A stretch of 64,000 nt of DNA, taken from positions 22,955,101 to 23,019,100 of the forward strand of contig CM033396.1 in NCBI GenBank assembly GCA_019426215.1, read 5' to 3'. Positions 9,937-22,228 of this stretch are shown piece by piece. The notes beneath the pieces were generated by a model, which worked only from the letters and a program-made list of their open reading frames with translations, searched no databases and was not told the origin of the DNA. The DNA comes from Buddleja alternifolia (lineage: Eukaryota; Streptophyta; Magnoliopsida; Lamiales; Scrophulariaceae). How positions within the stretch are numbered: the first letter of the stretch is position 1; each line of letters opens with the position of its first letter. Position numbers and translations under genes: made by a program.

Positions 9937-11574
9937 ATTAATTGGTTTGATCTTAATTTAATTAATTCCAAATGGGCCAACGGGTTGGTGATTTTGATTT
10001 AAATTAAAACTCGCCCAACAGAAATTAATAACACGAGCATGTTTTTCTAATTAATTAATTTTGGCCCAATTATATTAAATTCGAGCAGGCCAAAAGGATG
10101 GTGACTTGGGTTTGATGAAATCTAGCCCAATAAGATTAATTGAAATAAAAATATTTAATTAGAATAATTAATTATTTTTTTTGGAGATTAATATTTAATT
10201 TATGGATTAAATATTATTAATTATTCCTCGCCTTGGAAATTACTTAGATATTTGAATAAGGAATATAAATTATTTTTCTTGGATGATTAATGATTAATTC
10301 TTTAATCAAATAAAAATTTTTCCAATTAATGATGACTTTAAATCATAATAAAATAAGATTCCATATTTTATGTACTCTTTTTAGTTGGACTATTATTATT
10401 TTAATTAAAGGTAGACACCCTTAATTTATAAGTTTGTGTATCTAAGTCATCTAGTAGGACTAGATTGATTTTAATTGAAATAAAAAATATATATAAATTA
10501 GAAATTTTATAAAGGACCTTTTAGTTGGACTAAAATTTTAAATAATCAACATAAGTGTTTTATTATTGCGAACATGTATTAAATGTTGCGAGCGTGTCTT
10601 ATGTGATGGAGACACCGATCATGGACTTAGGTTTTATTTGATTTACCTTTCTTTTTTATGGGTTGTAAAGCCGAAATTGAGGCTATTTATTGCTTTGTTA
10701 GAAACAATGTATAAGTTGTTTTAAAGTACCGCAATAGAATAGTTCAAGATTGATGGAGACAAGAAGCCCATGAAGATTAGATAAGTTTTCATTTTTACCT
10801 TTTTGTGATGGCCCATTGGCTCGGGCCCTATAGTAAAAGTACATGATCGAGTGTGATGGTTTTATTTATTTTATTCTATGAATATATATATATTTATATT
10901 GATAGGCATGTTTATTAATAGTATAAATTATGCATGCTCGATATATGATAATTGCGCAATTCAAATTGATTAATGTGTAAAGTGAGACCAAACTTTAGAC
11001 AATTTAAATTCTCCGAAATAAATAATACCGAGTTAGTAAAAGATGTGAGACATCCTCGCCATCCTCCAAACTTATTAAAATTAAATTTACTACAAATGTG
11101 TAATGCTTCCCAGTTATGGGGGGTATACATTTGGAAATAATTTGAAATTTTATTAAGTGCATAAGATGCCTTAGTTGAAGCATATTTCACCCCAAAAACT
11201 GGTTAGGTTACAAGGTGAAATTCAAATGTTAGATTAAAGGAGTTAGTGGGAATAAACTCGGGTAGTTCACGAGCTTAGAAATCGGTTAGGTTGCGGCTTG
11301 GTGAACTATGGGGAAAGGTATTGAAACATTTATGGGATAAATTGATGTTAGACATCACTTCAAATAATTAATGGGCCAGAAATCGGTTAGGTTGCAAGCC
11401 ATCTAATTAATCGAGGACCTCAATACCCGCTGTCGAATCGATGCCAATGATGATTCCCGACTTCTACATGGGAGTGTGGGATTCGAAAATGCTGTGGGGC
11501 CAAGATGAATTTTAAAGTCCTTAATTTTTCTTGGTTAAGGCAATTACAAGTAATCTAATTAATTTGGTTTATTT

Positions 11575-12464
11575 TTGCAATTATTTTCTCGTTTATCTCT
11601 CTCAAATATGATAAACCCACTTTCAATTCTGCTCGAAAAGAATACACTAACTGGACCAAATTATGTGGACTGGCTTAGAAATTTGAGGATTGTCCTCAAT
11701 ATAGAATCTCTAGGATACGTCTTGGAGGCTAATATTCCGGCGGCTCTAGCTAGGACACGTGCTAGTGAAGAAGAGGTCCAAGCCCATGAAAAATGGATCA
11801 AGGACGATGTTCGAATAAGAGGATACATGTTGGGATCTATGACCAATGAATTTCAAAGGTCACATGATAAGATGCCCACTGCATGAGCTATCCTAGCACA
11901 CCTGGTAAAGCTTTATGGTGAGCATAGTCGAACTGCACGATATGAGATATCGAAAGAGCTCTTCGGAGCCAAGATGAAAAAAGTGAGAAGGTTGGTGATC
12001 ATGTCCTCAAAATGATATCGAGGATTAAGAAATTAGAAGCTCTCGACTTCACCATAAACGTCACCCTTCAAACTTACTTAATCTTGCAGTCTCTTTCTGA
12101 TTCCTTCTCCCAATTTGTGGTTAAGTTTAACTGCAATGAGATAGAGTGCAATTTAGCAGGGCTAATGAACAAGTTGGTTACTGCACAATCTGAAATGAAA
12201 CCGAAGGGAAAGGAAACTGCCTTGGTCATCTCTTCTGGACCTAAAAAGTCTAAATCTAAGAAGAAGAAGAACAAGAAGCGGGCTGGTGAGCTAGGAGCAA
12301 AAGGGGGTGTTCAAAAGGGTAAGGGAAAGGCTCAAGGGTTTTATAAGAACAAAGAGCCTAAAAGGACAAATAGATGTCTTGAGTGCGGTGAGCTTGTCCA
12401 CTGGAAGACGAACTATCCTAAATTAGGCAAAGGCGCAAAAGATATGAAACTCTTCATTTTTTAA
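11575..12464 (+). pseudogene. gag: Copia-1 gag (capsid/nucleocapsid), interrupted
   Basis: The probable start is M at 11608 (MINPLSILLEKNTLTGPNYV), the usual start of plant Copia Gag, which forms the virus-like particle. The UBN2-type capsid region runs to 11884, where TGA breaks the frame (PTA*AILAHLVKLYGEHS). A further frame change follows before 12012. The C-terminal half (12012-12464) continues from DFTINVTLQTYLILQSLSDS through a lysine-rich stretch (KKSKSKKKKNKKRAG) to a zinc knuckle, CLECGELVHWKTNYP. The fourth ligand is Tyr instead of Cys, so the knuckle is broken. The protease follows about 12 bp downstream. Confidence 0.8.
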
Positions 12465-12476
12465 ACTAATTGTTCT

Positions 12477-12717
12477 ATGACCATTTCTTCTACTTCATGG
12501 ATTTTGGACTTAGGGGCTAGTGCTGATGCATGTTGTTTGGATCAGGATGTGGAGAGAAGTAGAAAGCTGGGCCAAGAAGAAGTGCTGATCAAAGTAGGCA
12601 GCGGGGAAAGCGTCGTAGCTACTAGGATTGTATCTACTCCTTTCATTTTGAATTCTGGACATTTATTTTTTAAAATAATGTTTTGGTTTTGCCCAAGGGG
12701 CTTAAGAACATTGTTTC
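12477..12717 (+). pseudogene. Copia-1 protease fragment
   Basis: SSTSWILDLGASADACC holds the place of the retropepsin active site. The usual D-S/T-G is D-L-G here, so the catalytic motif is lost. The frame continues to 'GLRTLF', the segment before the GAG-pre-integrase domain, and stops at 12717 where the LTR of the inserted minus-strand element begins. Copia-4 (58207 on) shows what the uninterrupted sequence looks like; about 190 bp of it are absent when the frame resumes at 23221. Confidence 0.75.
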
Positions 12718-13995
12718 TGTTAGGAATCCATCGGAGTAAAAACACAGCGGAATAAATTTTTTTGAATTCCTAGACATGGATCACTTTAACTGGATTAATG
12801 AATTTTAATAGTTTTCCAAAAACTAAACAAAATAGATTTACCTTATCGATTTCGTAATAATTCTTCGCGTAACAGCAACTCCTTGAGCTCTTGTCTCTAA
12901 AGATGCACGCGAAACAAACCTTAAAAAGATCTCCAAAAACTCCCTCAACTATGGTGGTGGACGACTAGGGCTAGGTTTTGGTGGTGGGAGAATTTTCTTC
13001 TTTTTGTGTGTTATGCAACTAGGGTTATGTTGTGACTTGTAAGTGTTGGAGTTATCTTATAACTACTTGACTTAACAAAAAAGTCGGAGTCACTTAGGAC
13101 TCCTAAGTGGTCGCCCCCCAGGGCTCCACATGAACGGGGGTGGGTTTTAAGTTGGCCCATTCAACTTAGGCCACCTTTTAACATGTATTTAATTTAAATC
13201 CTATTTAAATTCCAATATATATATATTAATTTAATTAATTCTCCAGTAAATAATTTAATTTAATCCTATTAAATTAAATATTTAATTAATATATTTAACC
13301 AATAAATCAATGCGTCCATTTAATTATATTTTTCTAAAAGATTAACACAAAAAGACATGCCGTTCGTTTCTTATAGCTCGACTCTTTAGGTTCGTCTCAA
13401 TTGGCAATGGAAGGAATTACCAAAGGATGTGAATGTCACCTAGCCAGTCCCGTGGACTCACATCGTAACCCAATTGAGTACGAAATGAACGAATCATTTA
13501 CGAACCTCTGGACCATAAATACCATATAAGTATAAGCCCTTCATTGATGTATCCCGATCAAGTGAGAGTTATGGCTTATGTCAAACTCACTAAACTTGAT
13601 ACTGTGCATGTAATCATATCATGATGAAATTACCAAACTACCCTCCATGTCCCACATGGGTTAGTTTCATTGCTTTGGCCAAAGACTTATAATTTCATAT
13701 GCATATGATTGCACAGGACACTTTCTCGTTTACTATCGAGACAGTGAATCCCATCTTGGCGATCACTGAAAAACTGCTACTTGACTCATTGAGATCGCAC
13801 TTCGAGGTTGGCCTCACCAAAGGGTGAGTTGGACCTAACTACTCTAGTAACAGATTATAGCACAAGAACATTGATCATGAACCCTCAGGTCTAAGGCCCA
13901 CGCATACTATTATGGTCAGTAATCCAATCATTGATAGTCACCGAGTAAATACCCATGTGATCGGATTACTGCGAGCCATGTTCGAATATATCAAT
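12718..13995 (-). repeat. 3' LTR (truncated) of the minus-strand Copia derivative
   Basis: Aligns with 15841-17120, including the AT-rich block (13180-13330), TAGCCAGTCCCGTGGACTCA near 13441 and CTACCCTCCATGTCCCACAT near 13640. It ends after TTCGAATATATCAAT, where the other copy continues with TCCATTGATATATC. Confidence 0.8.
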
Positions 13996-15826
13996 CATTG
14001 ACAATCCTCAGGTTTCTGAGCCAGTCAGCAAAGTTAGGTCTAGTGAGGACATTCTTTTCAAGCAGAATTGATAGTGGGTCATTAACCATTTTCAGAGATA
14101 TATAATTGACTGCAAAAAATAAACCAAGATTTCATTAGATAATTATGTTGTACCCAAGCAAAATCAGGACTTTAATTTTAACTTGGCTCCCACTACATTT
14201 TTCAAACCATTGCATTCCCACTACAATGAACGAAAATCTCGTTTGACAGATTTTGTAGTGAGTGATTGAGTTCTTCAAAATTTTCGTTGCAATCTGTAAC
14301 GATGTATGGCTCATTAAAAATTTCAAAGTGGCGTGCCACGCCTATCAGTTCAACTGATGGTTCAATCCCCTTTTTTGCTCATGGATCACTTAACCTCAGC
14401 CTGTAACAAAATATTGGTGGTGATCCATCTAAGTACTTTCCCATCAACTCCTATCGATCTAACAGTTGAATCTTATCTTGCATCCTGTAACGGTGTATGG
14501 GATAAGATTTGCTTCGACCGATGGCATCAAATGCACTTATAGATCTTCAAATAATGAGTTGATGCATAACCCCCGTTAGTCAGGACGATGCCATGCATAA
14601 CTCATAACTCTATCTCTCTAAGTTTGATGGAGAGTCGGGATATCCAATACCCCTTAGTTACTTAGTATGATTGCTATGGGAGACCTTTGTTAATTAATTA
14701 AGATCTCACTTTGCACATTAATCCAATTCGCGCATATGTGGAATTATTCTAAGCCATGCATTGATAGAAAACCTAGTTCTTCTATCAACATGCTTTCCAT
14801 GGACTTTCTAGATTGATCTAAACTAATAGATCAACCAGGGGGATAGGGTCCTATATCAAATCTAATCTTGATTTGCTCCGGGCTCCAAGCTTCAAAAAGG
14901 TCCTACCTTTACTAGTTACATAATAGTGAAGCGCCCTATACATTGTACTACCGAAATTAAAAGTACAAACTGAGGGGAATTATTAGGCCCAATACAACCC
15001 AGATAATACAAAACGGTAAAACCCTAAGTCCACGGATGCATCCACCACAGCATACATCAAAGCATGTAAATAAACTGTTCAAGATCATGTTGGCTTTTAA
15101 TTTTAAAATCGAAAAGAAATTCATACTTAATTAAATCTAATTTAATTATGAAAAGAGAATTTAATTTCAATTTAAAAGAATAAATCCAATTTATTATTTA
15201 AGAAATAACTCTAACTTATTCTTAGTTATTTTGAAAAAAATTAAATCTAGCCCAAAAATAAATCATATTTATTTAATCGTCATTAATCATAAATAAAACT
15301 CCAAATTTCAATTTATGACATAATTAAATCCAATTTAATTATCAAATTTAAATCCAATTTAACCTAATTATATCCAATTTAATTTTAAGAAAAACAAAAT
15401 CATTTTATTAGGAAAAAGGGAAGTTGACAAATCTAGGGTCAAATTTGTCTATTGGGTCAAACCTAATAATTATTAATAATTATACATATATAAATGTATA
15501 TAAATATATAAATATATATAATATTATTAATTTTTGAGCCGGCGCTAGGCCCGGCAGCGCACGCCCAGCACGCGCAATGGCGCCGCCTCCAGCCCCGATC
15601 TCTGGGCGCCGCCACCCTTTTTTTCTTTTTTCTTCTTTTCAGAATCTGCACAGCAGCGGCACCGCCGCTATTATGTGCCGCCGACAGTAGTGCCGCCGGC
15701 TTCACAATGGCGTAATCGGGAAGATAAAATTTTCAAAATTTCAGTTTCAATATCCAATACAAAACCCATAAAATCTAATTTTGCCAACATAATCTCAAAC
15801 GCGAAAATTCATTAATCATTAAAGTC
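13996..15826 (-). other. leader remnant of the minus-strand Copia derivative
   Basis: Noncoding on both strands. It includes two similar 'ctgtaacggtgtatgg' / 'ctgtaacgatgtatgg' phrases (14485, 14294), a GC-rich pocket at 15536-15710, and AT-rich stretches. The GC-rich pocket near the PBS also occurs in the Copia-1 leader (6060-6170), which suggests a shared leader plan. No open frame here is credible. Confidence 0.55.
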
Positions 15827-15839
15827 GGCTCTGATACCA
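15827..15839 (-). other. primer-binding site (reverse orientation)
   Basis: Plus-strand GGCTCTGATACCA is the reverse complement of TGGTATCAGAGCC. It lies one base left of the LTR end at 15841 and fixes the element's orientation. Confidence 0.9.
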
Positions 15840-15840
15840 C

Positions 15841-17187
15841 TGTTAGGAATCCATCGGAGTAAAAACGCAGCGGAATAAAAAATTTTGGATTCCTAAACAT
15901 GGATCACTTTAACGGGATTAATGAATTTTAATAGTTTTCTAAAAACTAAACGAAATAGATTTACCTTATCGATTTCGTAATAATTTTTCGCATAACAACA
16001 ACTCCTTGAGCTCCTGTCTCTAAAGATGCACGCGAAACAAACCTTTAAAAGATCTCCAAAAACTCCCTCGACTATGGTGGTGGACGGCTAGGGCGAGTTT
16101 TTGGTGGTGGGAGAATTTTCTTCTTTTTGTGTGTTATGCAACTTGGGTTATGTTGTGACTTGTAAGTGTTGGAGTTATCTTATAACTCCTTGACTTAACA
16201 AACAAGTCGGAGTCACTTAAGACTCCTAAGAGGCCGCCCCTAGGGCTCCACATGGACGTGTGTGGGCTTTAAGTTGGCCCATTCAACTTAGCCCACCTTT
16301 TAACATGTATTTAATGTAAATCCTATTTAAATTCCAATACATATTAAATAATTAATTAATTTCATTTAATTAATTCTCCAATTAAATAATTTAATTTAAT
16401 CCTTTAATTCATTGATTTAACCAATAAATCAATGCGTCCATTTAATTATATCTTTATAAAAGCCTAACACAAAAAGACATCCCGTTCGTTTCTTATAGTA
16501 CGACTCTTTTGGTTCGTCTCAATTGGTAATAGGAGGAATTACCAAAGAATGTGAGTATCATCTAGCCAGTCCCGTGGACTCACATCGTAACCCAATTGAG
16601 TACGAAATGAACGAATCATTTACGAACCTCTGGACCATAAATACCATATGAGTATAAGCCCTTCACTGACGTATCCCGATAAAGTGGGAGTCATGGTTTA
16701 TGTCAAACTCACTAAACTTGATACTGTGCATGTAATCATATCATGATGAAATTACCAAACTACACTCCATGTCCCACATGGGTTAGTTTCATTGCTTTGG
16801 CCAAAAACTTATAATTTCATATGCATATGATTGCACAGGATACTTTCTCGTTTACTATCGAGACAGTGAATCCCATCTTGGCGATCACTGAACAACTGCT
16901 ACATGACTCATTGAGATCGCACTTCGAGGTCGGCCCCACCAAAGGGTGAGTTGGGCCCAACTACTCTAGTAACAGATTCAATAGCACAAGCACATTGATC
17001 ATGAACTCTCAGGTCCAAGGCCCACGCATACTATTATGGTCAGTAATCCAATCATTGACAGTCACCGAGTAAATACCCATATGATCGGATTACTGCGAGC
17101 GGTGTTCGAATATATCAATTCCATTGATATATCTATGACACGTGTCTCACTATACCATAGTGTTCGACTGACACTCCTTGTCAGAGT
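15841..17187 (-). repeat. 5' LTR (outer end missing) of the minus-strand Copia derivative
   Basis: Near-identical to 12718-13995. It continues through CACGTGTCTCACTATACCAT and CGACTGACACTCCTTGTCAG to 17187, where TGTTGGGATCTCGG of a different LTR starts. Confidence 0.8.
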
Positions 17188-17307
17188 TGTTGGGATCTCG
17201 GTACGAACCCCCAGGGACTCTGGCGCAACAGAAGGTATAAAATTAAAAATTATAGCGGCATCCCCGAAATTAAGGCTAGGTAGACATGGTACCATTGGAT
17301 TCAAAAC
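17188..17307 (-). repeat. left piece of a Copia LTR that hosts the next element
   Basis: 120 bp beginning TGTTGGGATCTCGGTACG and ending GATTCAAAAC. The same sequence restarts at 17308 as the end of the inserted element, so the junction looks like a tandem duplication. The rest of this host LTR resumes at 22229. Confidence 0.75.
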
Positions 17308-19416
17308 TGTTGGGATCGGTGTACAACCCGCGAGGATACCGGCGCAGCAGAATACATATAATTAAAAATTAAAGCGGAATCCCCGAAATTAGGGCTAGGT
17401 CGACATGGTACCATCGGATTCAAAACTATCCTAGGAGAGAGTTTACTCGTGTTTTTACCTCTTGTAGAACTTAAAGCAGCAACGTCTTTTTAAGCTACTC
17501 CTTGCTACAGTCTTCAAATTGATTTGCACTAGCGCCCCAAGCGTTGCGCCTCTGAGATATACCCACACCCTAGCTCGTACCCTCAATTATCTCCACCAGT
17601 GCTAGTAAGGAGAATATCGAATCTTGACTATTTAGGAAAAAGAGTTTGGAATTATTTAAGTGTTCTTCGCACTCAACACATGAATTTGAAGAAATAATGT
17701 GAAAGAAAAGGATAGAATAATAAAAAAAGTATTTCTTTAAAAACTTATTTTCTCTTGTATCAAAAATCACAAATCATTTTTTCATTAGTTATTTTAAAAG
17801 AGGTGGAATACACACACACACGCACATATATATATAGTCCACCTAGGGTTAAAACCCTAGGTATATACACACCTACCTCTCCCCTAAAAATTGGGGAGTA
17901 GGCGTGTACATGTATATATATATATATATATACACACATATTTTCTTTTTCTTTATTCTCTCTCCTTGTTTAGTTGGATTCTTTCCAACTAACTAGATAT
18001 TACCATATCTAATAATATCCTAATATATATTAAATAGAATCCTTCCATATCCATTAATTAGATACTTTAATTAATTTAGGATTCTACCAAATATATTTAT
18101 AGGATATTAATTAATATATATATTTTTCAAACTTGGTGAGCAAGATAAATCTTTCCACCAAATCCACATATACAACTACACACGCCACACGTGCACATGT
18201 GTATATATATATATATTATTTTTATTTTCTTTCTTCCCATTAATTAATTGGTCCTTTCCAATTTAATATTCTAATATTAAATTATAGGACCATTAATTAA
18301 CTACATAAATTAATTCCTTTTCCTTTGATTAATTAAATCCAACTAATTAATCACACCATTAATTCTCAAAGAATTAATTAGCCAATAGGTACTACACTAA
18401 GTTGTGTGTGTGACCCCTCAGGCTCATTGTCAAACTAGAAATAAGTGCCCACAAGCTAGTTTAATTATTCTAAATAATTAACTAGATCTTGAATTAATTT
18501 CACCAAATTTATGGTTCGATGTCTAGCAACATCGCCACGACTACCTAGATGTCAACGATGAAAAGCAAAAATCTATCCGAGTTACGATCGTCGAGTGAGT
18601 AGAATCCCTTCATCATTTTCCCGTCCATGGTCTAGGGTATGGCAACGGTCGAACCCTAATAACCTTGGAAACTATGACTGTGTTGTGACATCTAATGATC
18701 CAGTCTTTCAATCCGGGATCACCATTCTCTCTCAAAAGACAATCGCTTTGATCAAAGGCTTTTAACGATCATTTAGATTATTGCAACAACATAGAAAATA
18801 CCGGGTACTCGTGACCCTGGATGGATCCCTCTCCGACTGCCATTTGTTCCATTGCACTACCAGATTATACCCAACATACACGCCGTATGACTCTCCTGGA
18901 GTGCACGTGCATATCAAAACAGAGTGGGCAGTGCCCTTTTTAAATGACATCTTAGGTCTAAGCATTAATCTCACACTATGAAACCCAAGGACTCCATGTT
19001 CGACAGCACCAAATAGGAGTCTTTAAGTGGGGTCGGTTCAATTCCATAATCCAGTATGAATCTTCATACATGTATGGCCATACAAGCCATCGACAATGGA
19101 ACGCATCGACCTCTTGGAAGAGATACATGCATGAACAAGTCTTGACGAGGCCAATGATATCCTACATCTCACAGCCTCTATGACTTGGAACAATATTTAG
19201 GATTAAGGTCTTTGAGAGCATTTCATATGTTTTCCCTGACCGCTCCCCTAACCATATGTAATCCATGGAGTCTTTATTATACTATCACTAGTTATAACAA
19301 TAAAGAAGTATATCATAAATAAAAGTTCAATATATTTAAAACAAGACTGTCATAGTATTTACATTTAATATGGTTGAGCCTAAAACAATTAGCGCGCCAA
19401 GCACCTAACACTATCA
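17308..19416 (-). repeat. 3' LTR of the minus-strand Copia element
   Basis: 2.1 kb. Contains (AC)n/(TA)n runs at 17811-17840, 17905-17932 and 18196-18214. The outer end (19190-19416) is repeated at 22002-22228, and the inner part resembles 22234-23220. Confidence 0.8.
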
Positions 19417-19462
19417 ATCTCCCACTTGCCCTAGAGCCAGTTGCCCTTGTACATTAGTCCCA

Positions 19463-19918
19463 TCATTTCCAGATGTTTTTCACACTTTGACTCAGAGCTT
19501 TGGTGAATAGGTCTGCTACATTTTTCGTCGAGTCGACACGTTCCACCCGAACGTCTCCTCTTTCCACTATCTCTCTAATGAGATGATATCGTCTAAGAAT
19601 ATGTTTGGATCTTTGGTGAGACCTAGGCTCTTTTGATAGAGCTATAGCTCCATTGTTATCACAGTACATGAGCACTGGATAAACAATGGAGGGAACTACT
19701 TCCAACTCATGGACGAAGTTCCTCATCCAAACAGCTTCCTTAGCCGCCTCAGCAGTAGCTATATACTTAGCTTCCATGGTGGAGTCAGCCGACATCTCCT
19801 GCTTGGTGTTGTTCCAGCTTACTGCTTCTCCATTTAGTATAAACACATATCCGGATATCGATTTAAGATCGTCTAAGTCTGATTGAAAACTAGAATCCGC
19901 GTAGCATTCTAGTTCCAA
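19463..19918 (-). pseudogene. Copia RNase H (minus-strand element)
   Basis: Degrades the RNA of the RNA-DNA hybrid. The family block is clear: YADSSFQSDLDDLKSISGY, SADSTMEAKYIATAEAAKEA, MYCDNNGAIALSKEPRSH, RYHLIREIVERGDV, NVADLFTKAL. The catalytic Asp of YADSSF, the Glu of MEAKY and the Asp of YCDN are present. The frame has lost its join to RT (short gap at 19919-19959), and no start of its own is expected since it is part of the polyprotein. Confidence 0.85.
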
Positions 19919-19959
19919 TTTTCCTCCGCCCTATACCAGAAAAAGATCTTGAGTACACC

Positions 19960-21028
19960 TCAATACTTTAGGATCGTTTTCACAGCAGTCCAGTGGTCTT
20001 CCCCTGGATTCGACTGGAATCGGCTTGCCACACTAAGTGCATAAGCCACATCCGGTCTAGTACATAGCATAGCATACATAATGCAACCTATTGCCGAAGG
20101 ATAGGGAATCCTTGACATTCTCTCTCTTTCTTCGGGTGTCCTTGGGGACATTGATTTAGTGAGAGGGATTCCATGCCTAGCTGGAAGAAATCCTTTCTTA
20201 GAATCTCTCATGCTGAATCTATTTAAGATTTGTTCTATGTACTTAGATTGGGAGAGGCCTAGCATCTACTTTCTTTTTCACGGTATATCTTCATACCAAT
20301 AATGAAGGATGTTTCTCCCATATCTTTCAACCAACCCTTCGTTGATTGTAACATTCTTACATCATTTTCAATGAGAAGAATGTCATCAACGTAGAGTATC
20401 AAGAAGCTTATGGCTCTCCCACTAACTTTCTTGTGCACCCATGGTTCAAAACCATTCTTGATGTAGCTGTATTCTTTTACAGCTTCATCAAATCTCAAAT
20501 TCCAGCTTTAGGAAGTTTGCTTCAATCCATAAATGGATCTTTGCAACTTGCACACTTTATGCCCGCTCCCACTGGATGTGAAGCCCTCCGGCTGTTCCAT
20601 GTAAATTTCTTCATCAATGTTTCCATTGAGAAATTGGGGAAAGCTATTTTCACATCCATCTGCCAAATCTCATAATCGAGATAGGCAAATATGGCCAATA
20701 GAATCCTAGTTGACTTGGTCATCGCTACTGGCAAAAAAGTTTCCTCATAGTCAATTCCTTCCCTTTGAGTATAACCTTTCGCCACCAAGCGAGCCTTAAA
20801 AGTGGTAACCTCTCCATCTACTCCTAACTTGCGTTTGTATACCCACTTGCAACCAATGGCCTTAATGCTAGGTGGTGGATCTACCAAGGTCCAAACCTTG
20901 TTAGAGTACATGGATTCAATTTCAGATTCCATGGCTTCAGACCATTTTCCTGAATCCTTATCAGACATTGCCTCGTCATCAGGCGTTGGATCTTCATCCA
21001 ATACGAGGTTCTCCTTCTTGTTTTTCAA
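19960..21028 (-). pseudogene. Copia reverse transcriptase (minus-strand element), three broken frames
   Basis: N-terminal block 21028-20522 ([68 protein letters not shown]) ends in a frameshift near 20600. The middle block 20498-20259 holds the active-site motif FLILYVDDILLI. The C-terminal block 20265-19960 has GLSQSKYIEQILNRFSMRDS and MYAMLCTRPDVAYALSVASR. At least two frame changes separate them. The family is TNT1-94-like Copia. Confidence 0.85.
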
Positions 21029-21998
21029 GAAAAGGCCATAGTACCTCTTAGGTTATCTCGGGATCCTTTCGAATCTCCTTGGAGATGAAATTTGTGTACT
21101 TACAGTTTGTGGTTCATTTTGGTCTTCATTCACTACCAGCGGTGTTTGTGACTCTTGAGTTTCCTCAAGTTCTATCACTCTGTCTATGCTCCCACTAAAG
21201 AGTTGCTTCTCTAGGAACACAGCGTTTCTTGAAACAATTACCTTTTATTCCAAGCCGTGATAGAAGTAGTACCCATAGGACTCCTTAGGGTAACCCACAA
21301 ACTTACATAAGACAGATCTTGAATCTAGCTTATCTCCCACTAGCTACTTGACATGAGTAACACAACCCCATACTCTTAAGTACTTGTATGAGGGTGGTTT
21401 GCCATGCCACATCTTATATAGCACTTCAGGAACACTTTTTGACAATAATCTATTCAATAGAAAAGCCAGCATTTCCAGGGCATAGCCCTAGAAGTACTTA
21501 GGTAAATCTGTGGAAAACATCATTGACCGGACCATGTCCATCCATGTGCGGTTTCTCCGTTCAGACACATAATTTAATTGTGGCGTTCCAGGCGGTGTCC
21601 ATTGAGAGAATCCTATTCTCTTTCAAATAATCCAAGAACTCACCGGACAAGTATTCTCCTCCTCGATCAGATCGAAGATTTTCAATACTTTTACTAGTTT
21701 GCTTCCCTACTTCATTTCTGAATTCTTTGAACTTATCAAAGGCCTCAGACTTCTATTTAATAAGATACAAATAACCATACTTAGAATGATCGTCGGTAAA
21801 GGTTATGAAGTAAGAAAGGTTCCCTAATGCATTAACACTGAGTGGTCCACACACATTTGTGTGAACTAGCTCAAGCAAATCCTTGGCACGTTCCATTTGA
21901 CTTCCAAATGGTGACTTTGTCATTTTACCTTTTAGACAAGATTCACAAGTCGGTAGTTCCTCTTCTTCATCAAGCTCGAGGAAACTTGATAACTTGCG
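21029..21998 (-). pseudogene. Copia GAG-pre-integrase/integrase (minus-strand element), degraded
   Basis: The block at 21998-21753 reads LPTCESCLKGKMTKSPFGS then LVHTNVCGPLSVNALGN and YFITFTDDHSKYGYLYLIK. The second Cys pair of the zinc-binding domain is present, and the first catalytic Asp (normally HTDVCGP) is Asn here. The remaining core (down to about 21040, e.g. the GRGRG-free linker and 'YFYHGLE'-type region) is visible only as broken frames. At 21998 the frame runs directly into LTR sequence, so the 158-codon open frame across 22229-21753 is an artefact of the deletion. Confidence 0.75.
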
Positions 21999-22228
21999 AA
22001 CAATATTTAGGATTACGGTCTTTGAGAGCATTCCATATGTTTTTCCTGACCACTCCGCTAACCATATGTAATTCATGGGATCTTTATCTATACTATCACT
22101 AGTTATAACAATAAAGAAGCATACCATAAATAAAATTTTAATATATTTAAAAACAAGACTGTCATAGTGTTTACATTTAATATGGCTGAGCCCAAAACAA
22201 TTGGCTCGCCGGGCACCTAACAGTATCA
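21999..22228 (-). repeat. remnant of the 5' LTR of the minus-strand Copia element
   Basis: Aligns with 19190-19416 (GAACAATATTTAGGATTA...CACCTAACA, then TATCA). It is the outer end of the 5' LTR, and the TSD AAAAC follows at 22229-22233. Confidence 0.8.

Larger units (their letters stand above)
5881..11607 (+). other. Copia-1 long untranslated leader (interrupted)
   Basis: About 2.1 kb of leader remains once the 3.6-kb insertion is removed. It holds a GC-rich pocket (6060-6170), two related 'ggccaacgggttggtgatttt' / 'ggccaaaaggatggtgac' blocks (about 9976 and 10088), and three copies of 'cggttaggttgc' (about 11200, 11280, 11383). No conserved ORF is seen. The short open frames on the minus strand here are not supported. 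Confidence 0.6.
12718..17187 (-). mobile_element. minus-strand Copia derivative, LTRs plus leader only
   Basis: Two LTR copies both start TGTTAGGAATCCATCGG on the plus strand (12718 and 15841). The reverse-oriented PBS at 15827-15839 (plus: GGCTCTGATACCA) shows that the element reads right to left. Between them, 13996-15826, is leader-type sequence without gag or pol. The left (3') LTR breaks off at about 13995, so a deletion ran from the leader, through all coding sequence, into the 3' LTR. The right (5') LTR stops at 17187, where another LTR begins; its outer ~290 bp are missing. Confidence 0.78.
17308..22228 (-). mobile_element. minus-strand Ty1/Copia (TNT1-94-like) element, 5' half deleted
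   Basis: Bounded by TSD AAAAC (17303-17307 and 22229-22233). 3' LTR 17308-19416 (2109 bp; on the minus strand TGATAG...CCAACA); PPT (plus ATCTCCCACTTGCCC) 19417-19431; RNase H, RT and integrase pieces from 19463 to 21998. The 5' LTR is reduced to its outer ~230 bp (21999-22228), because a deletion removed the rest of the LTR, PBS, gag and protease. The insertion is into a sister LTR. Stops and frameshifts throughout make it inactive. Confidence 0.85.

Noticed and set aside
5868..15839. tRNA-Met gene fragments (TGGTATCAGAGC)
   Set aside because: Only the 3'-end complement is present, always at an LTR edge: primer-binding sites, not tRNA genes.
17188..17422. Simple tandem duplication of 120 bp
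   Set aside because: Better explained as an LTR end inserted into a sister LTR: TSD AAAAC is found again at 22229-22233.
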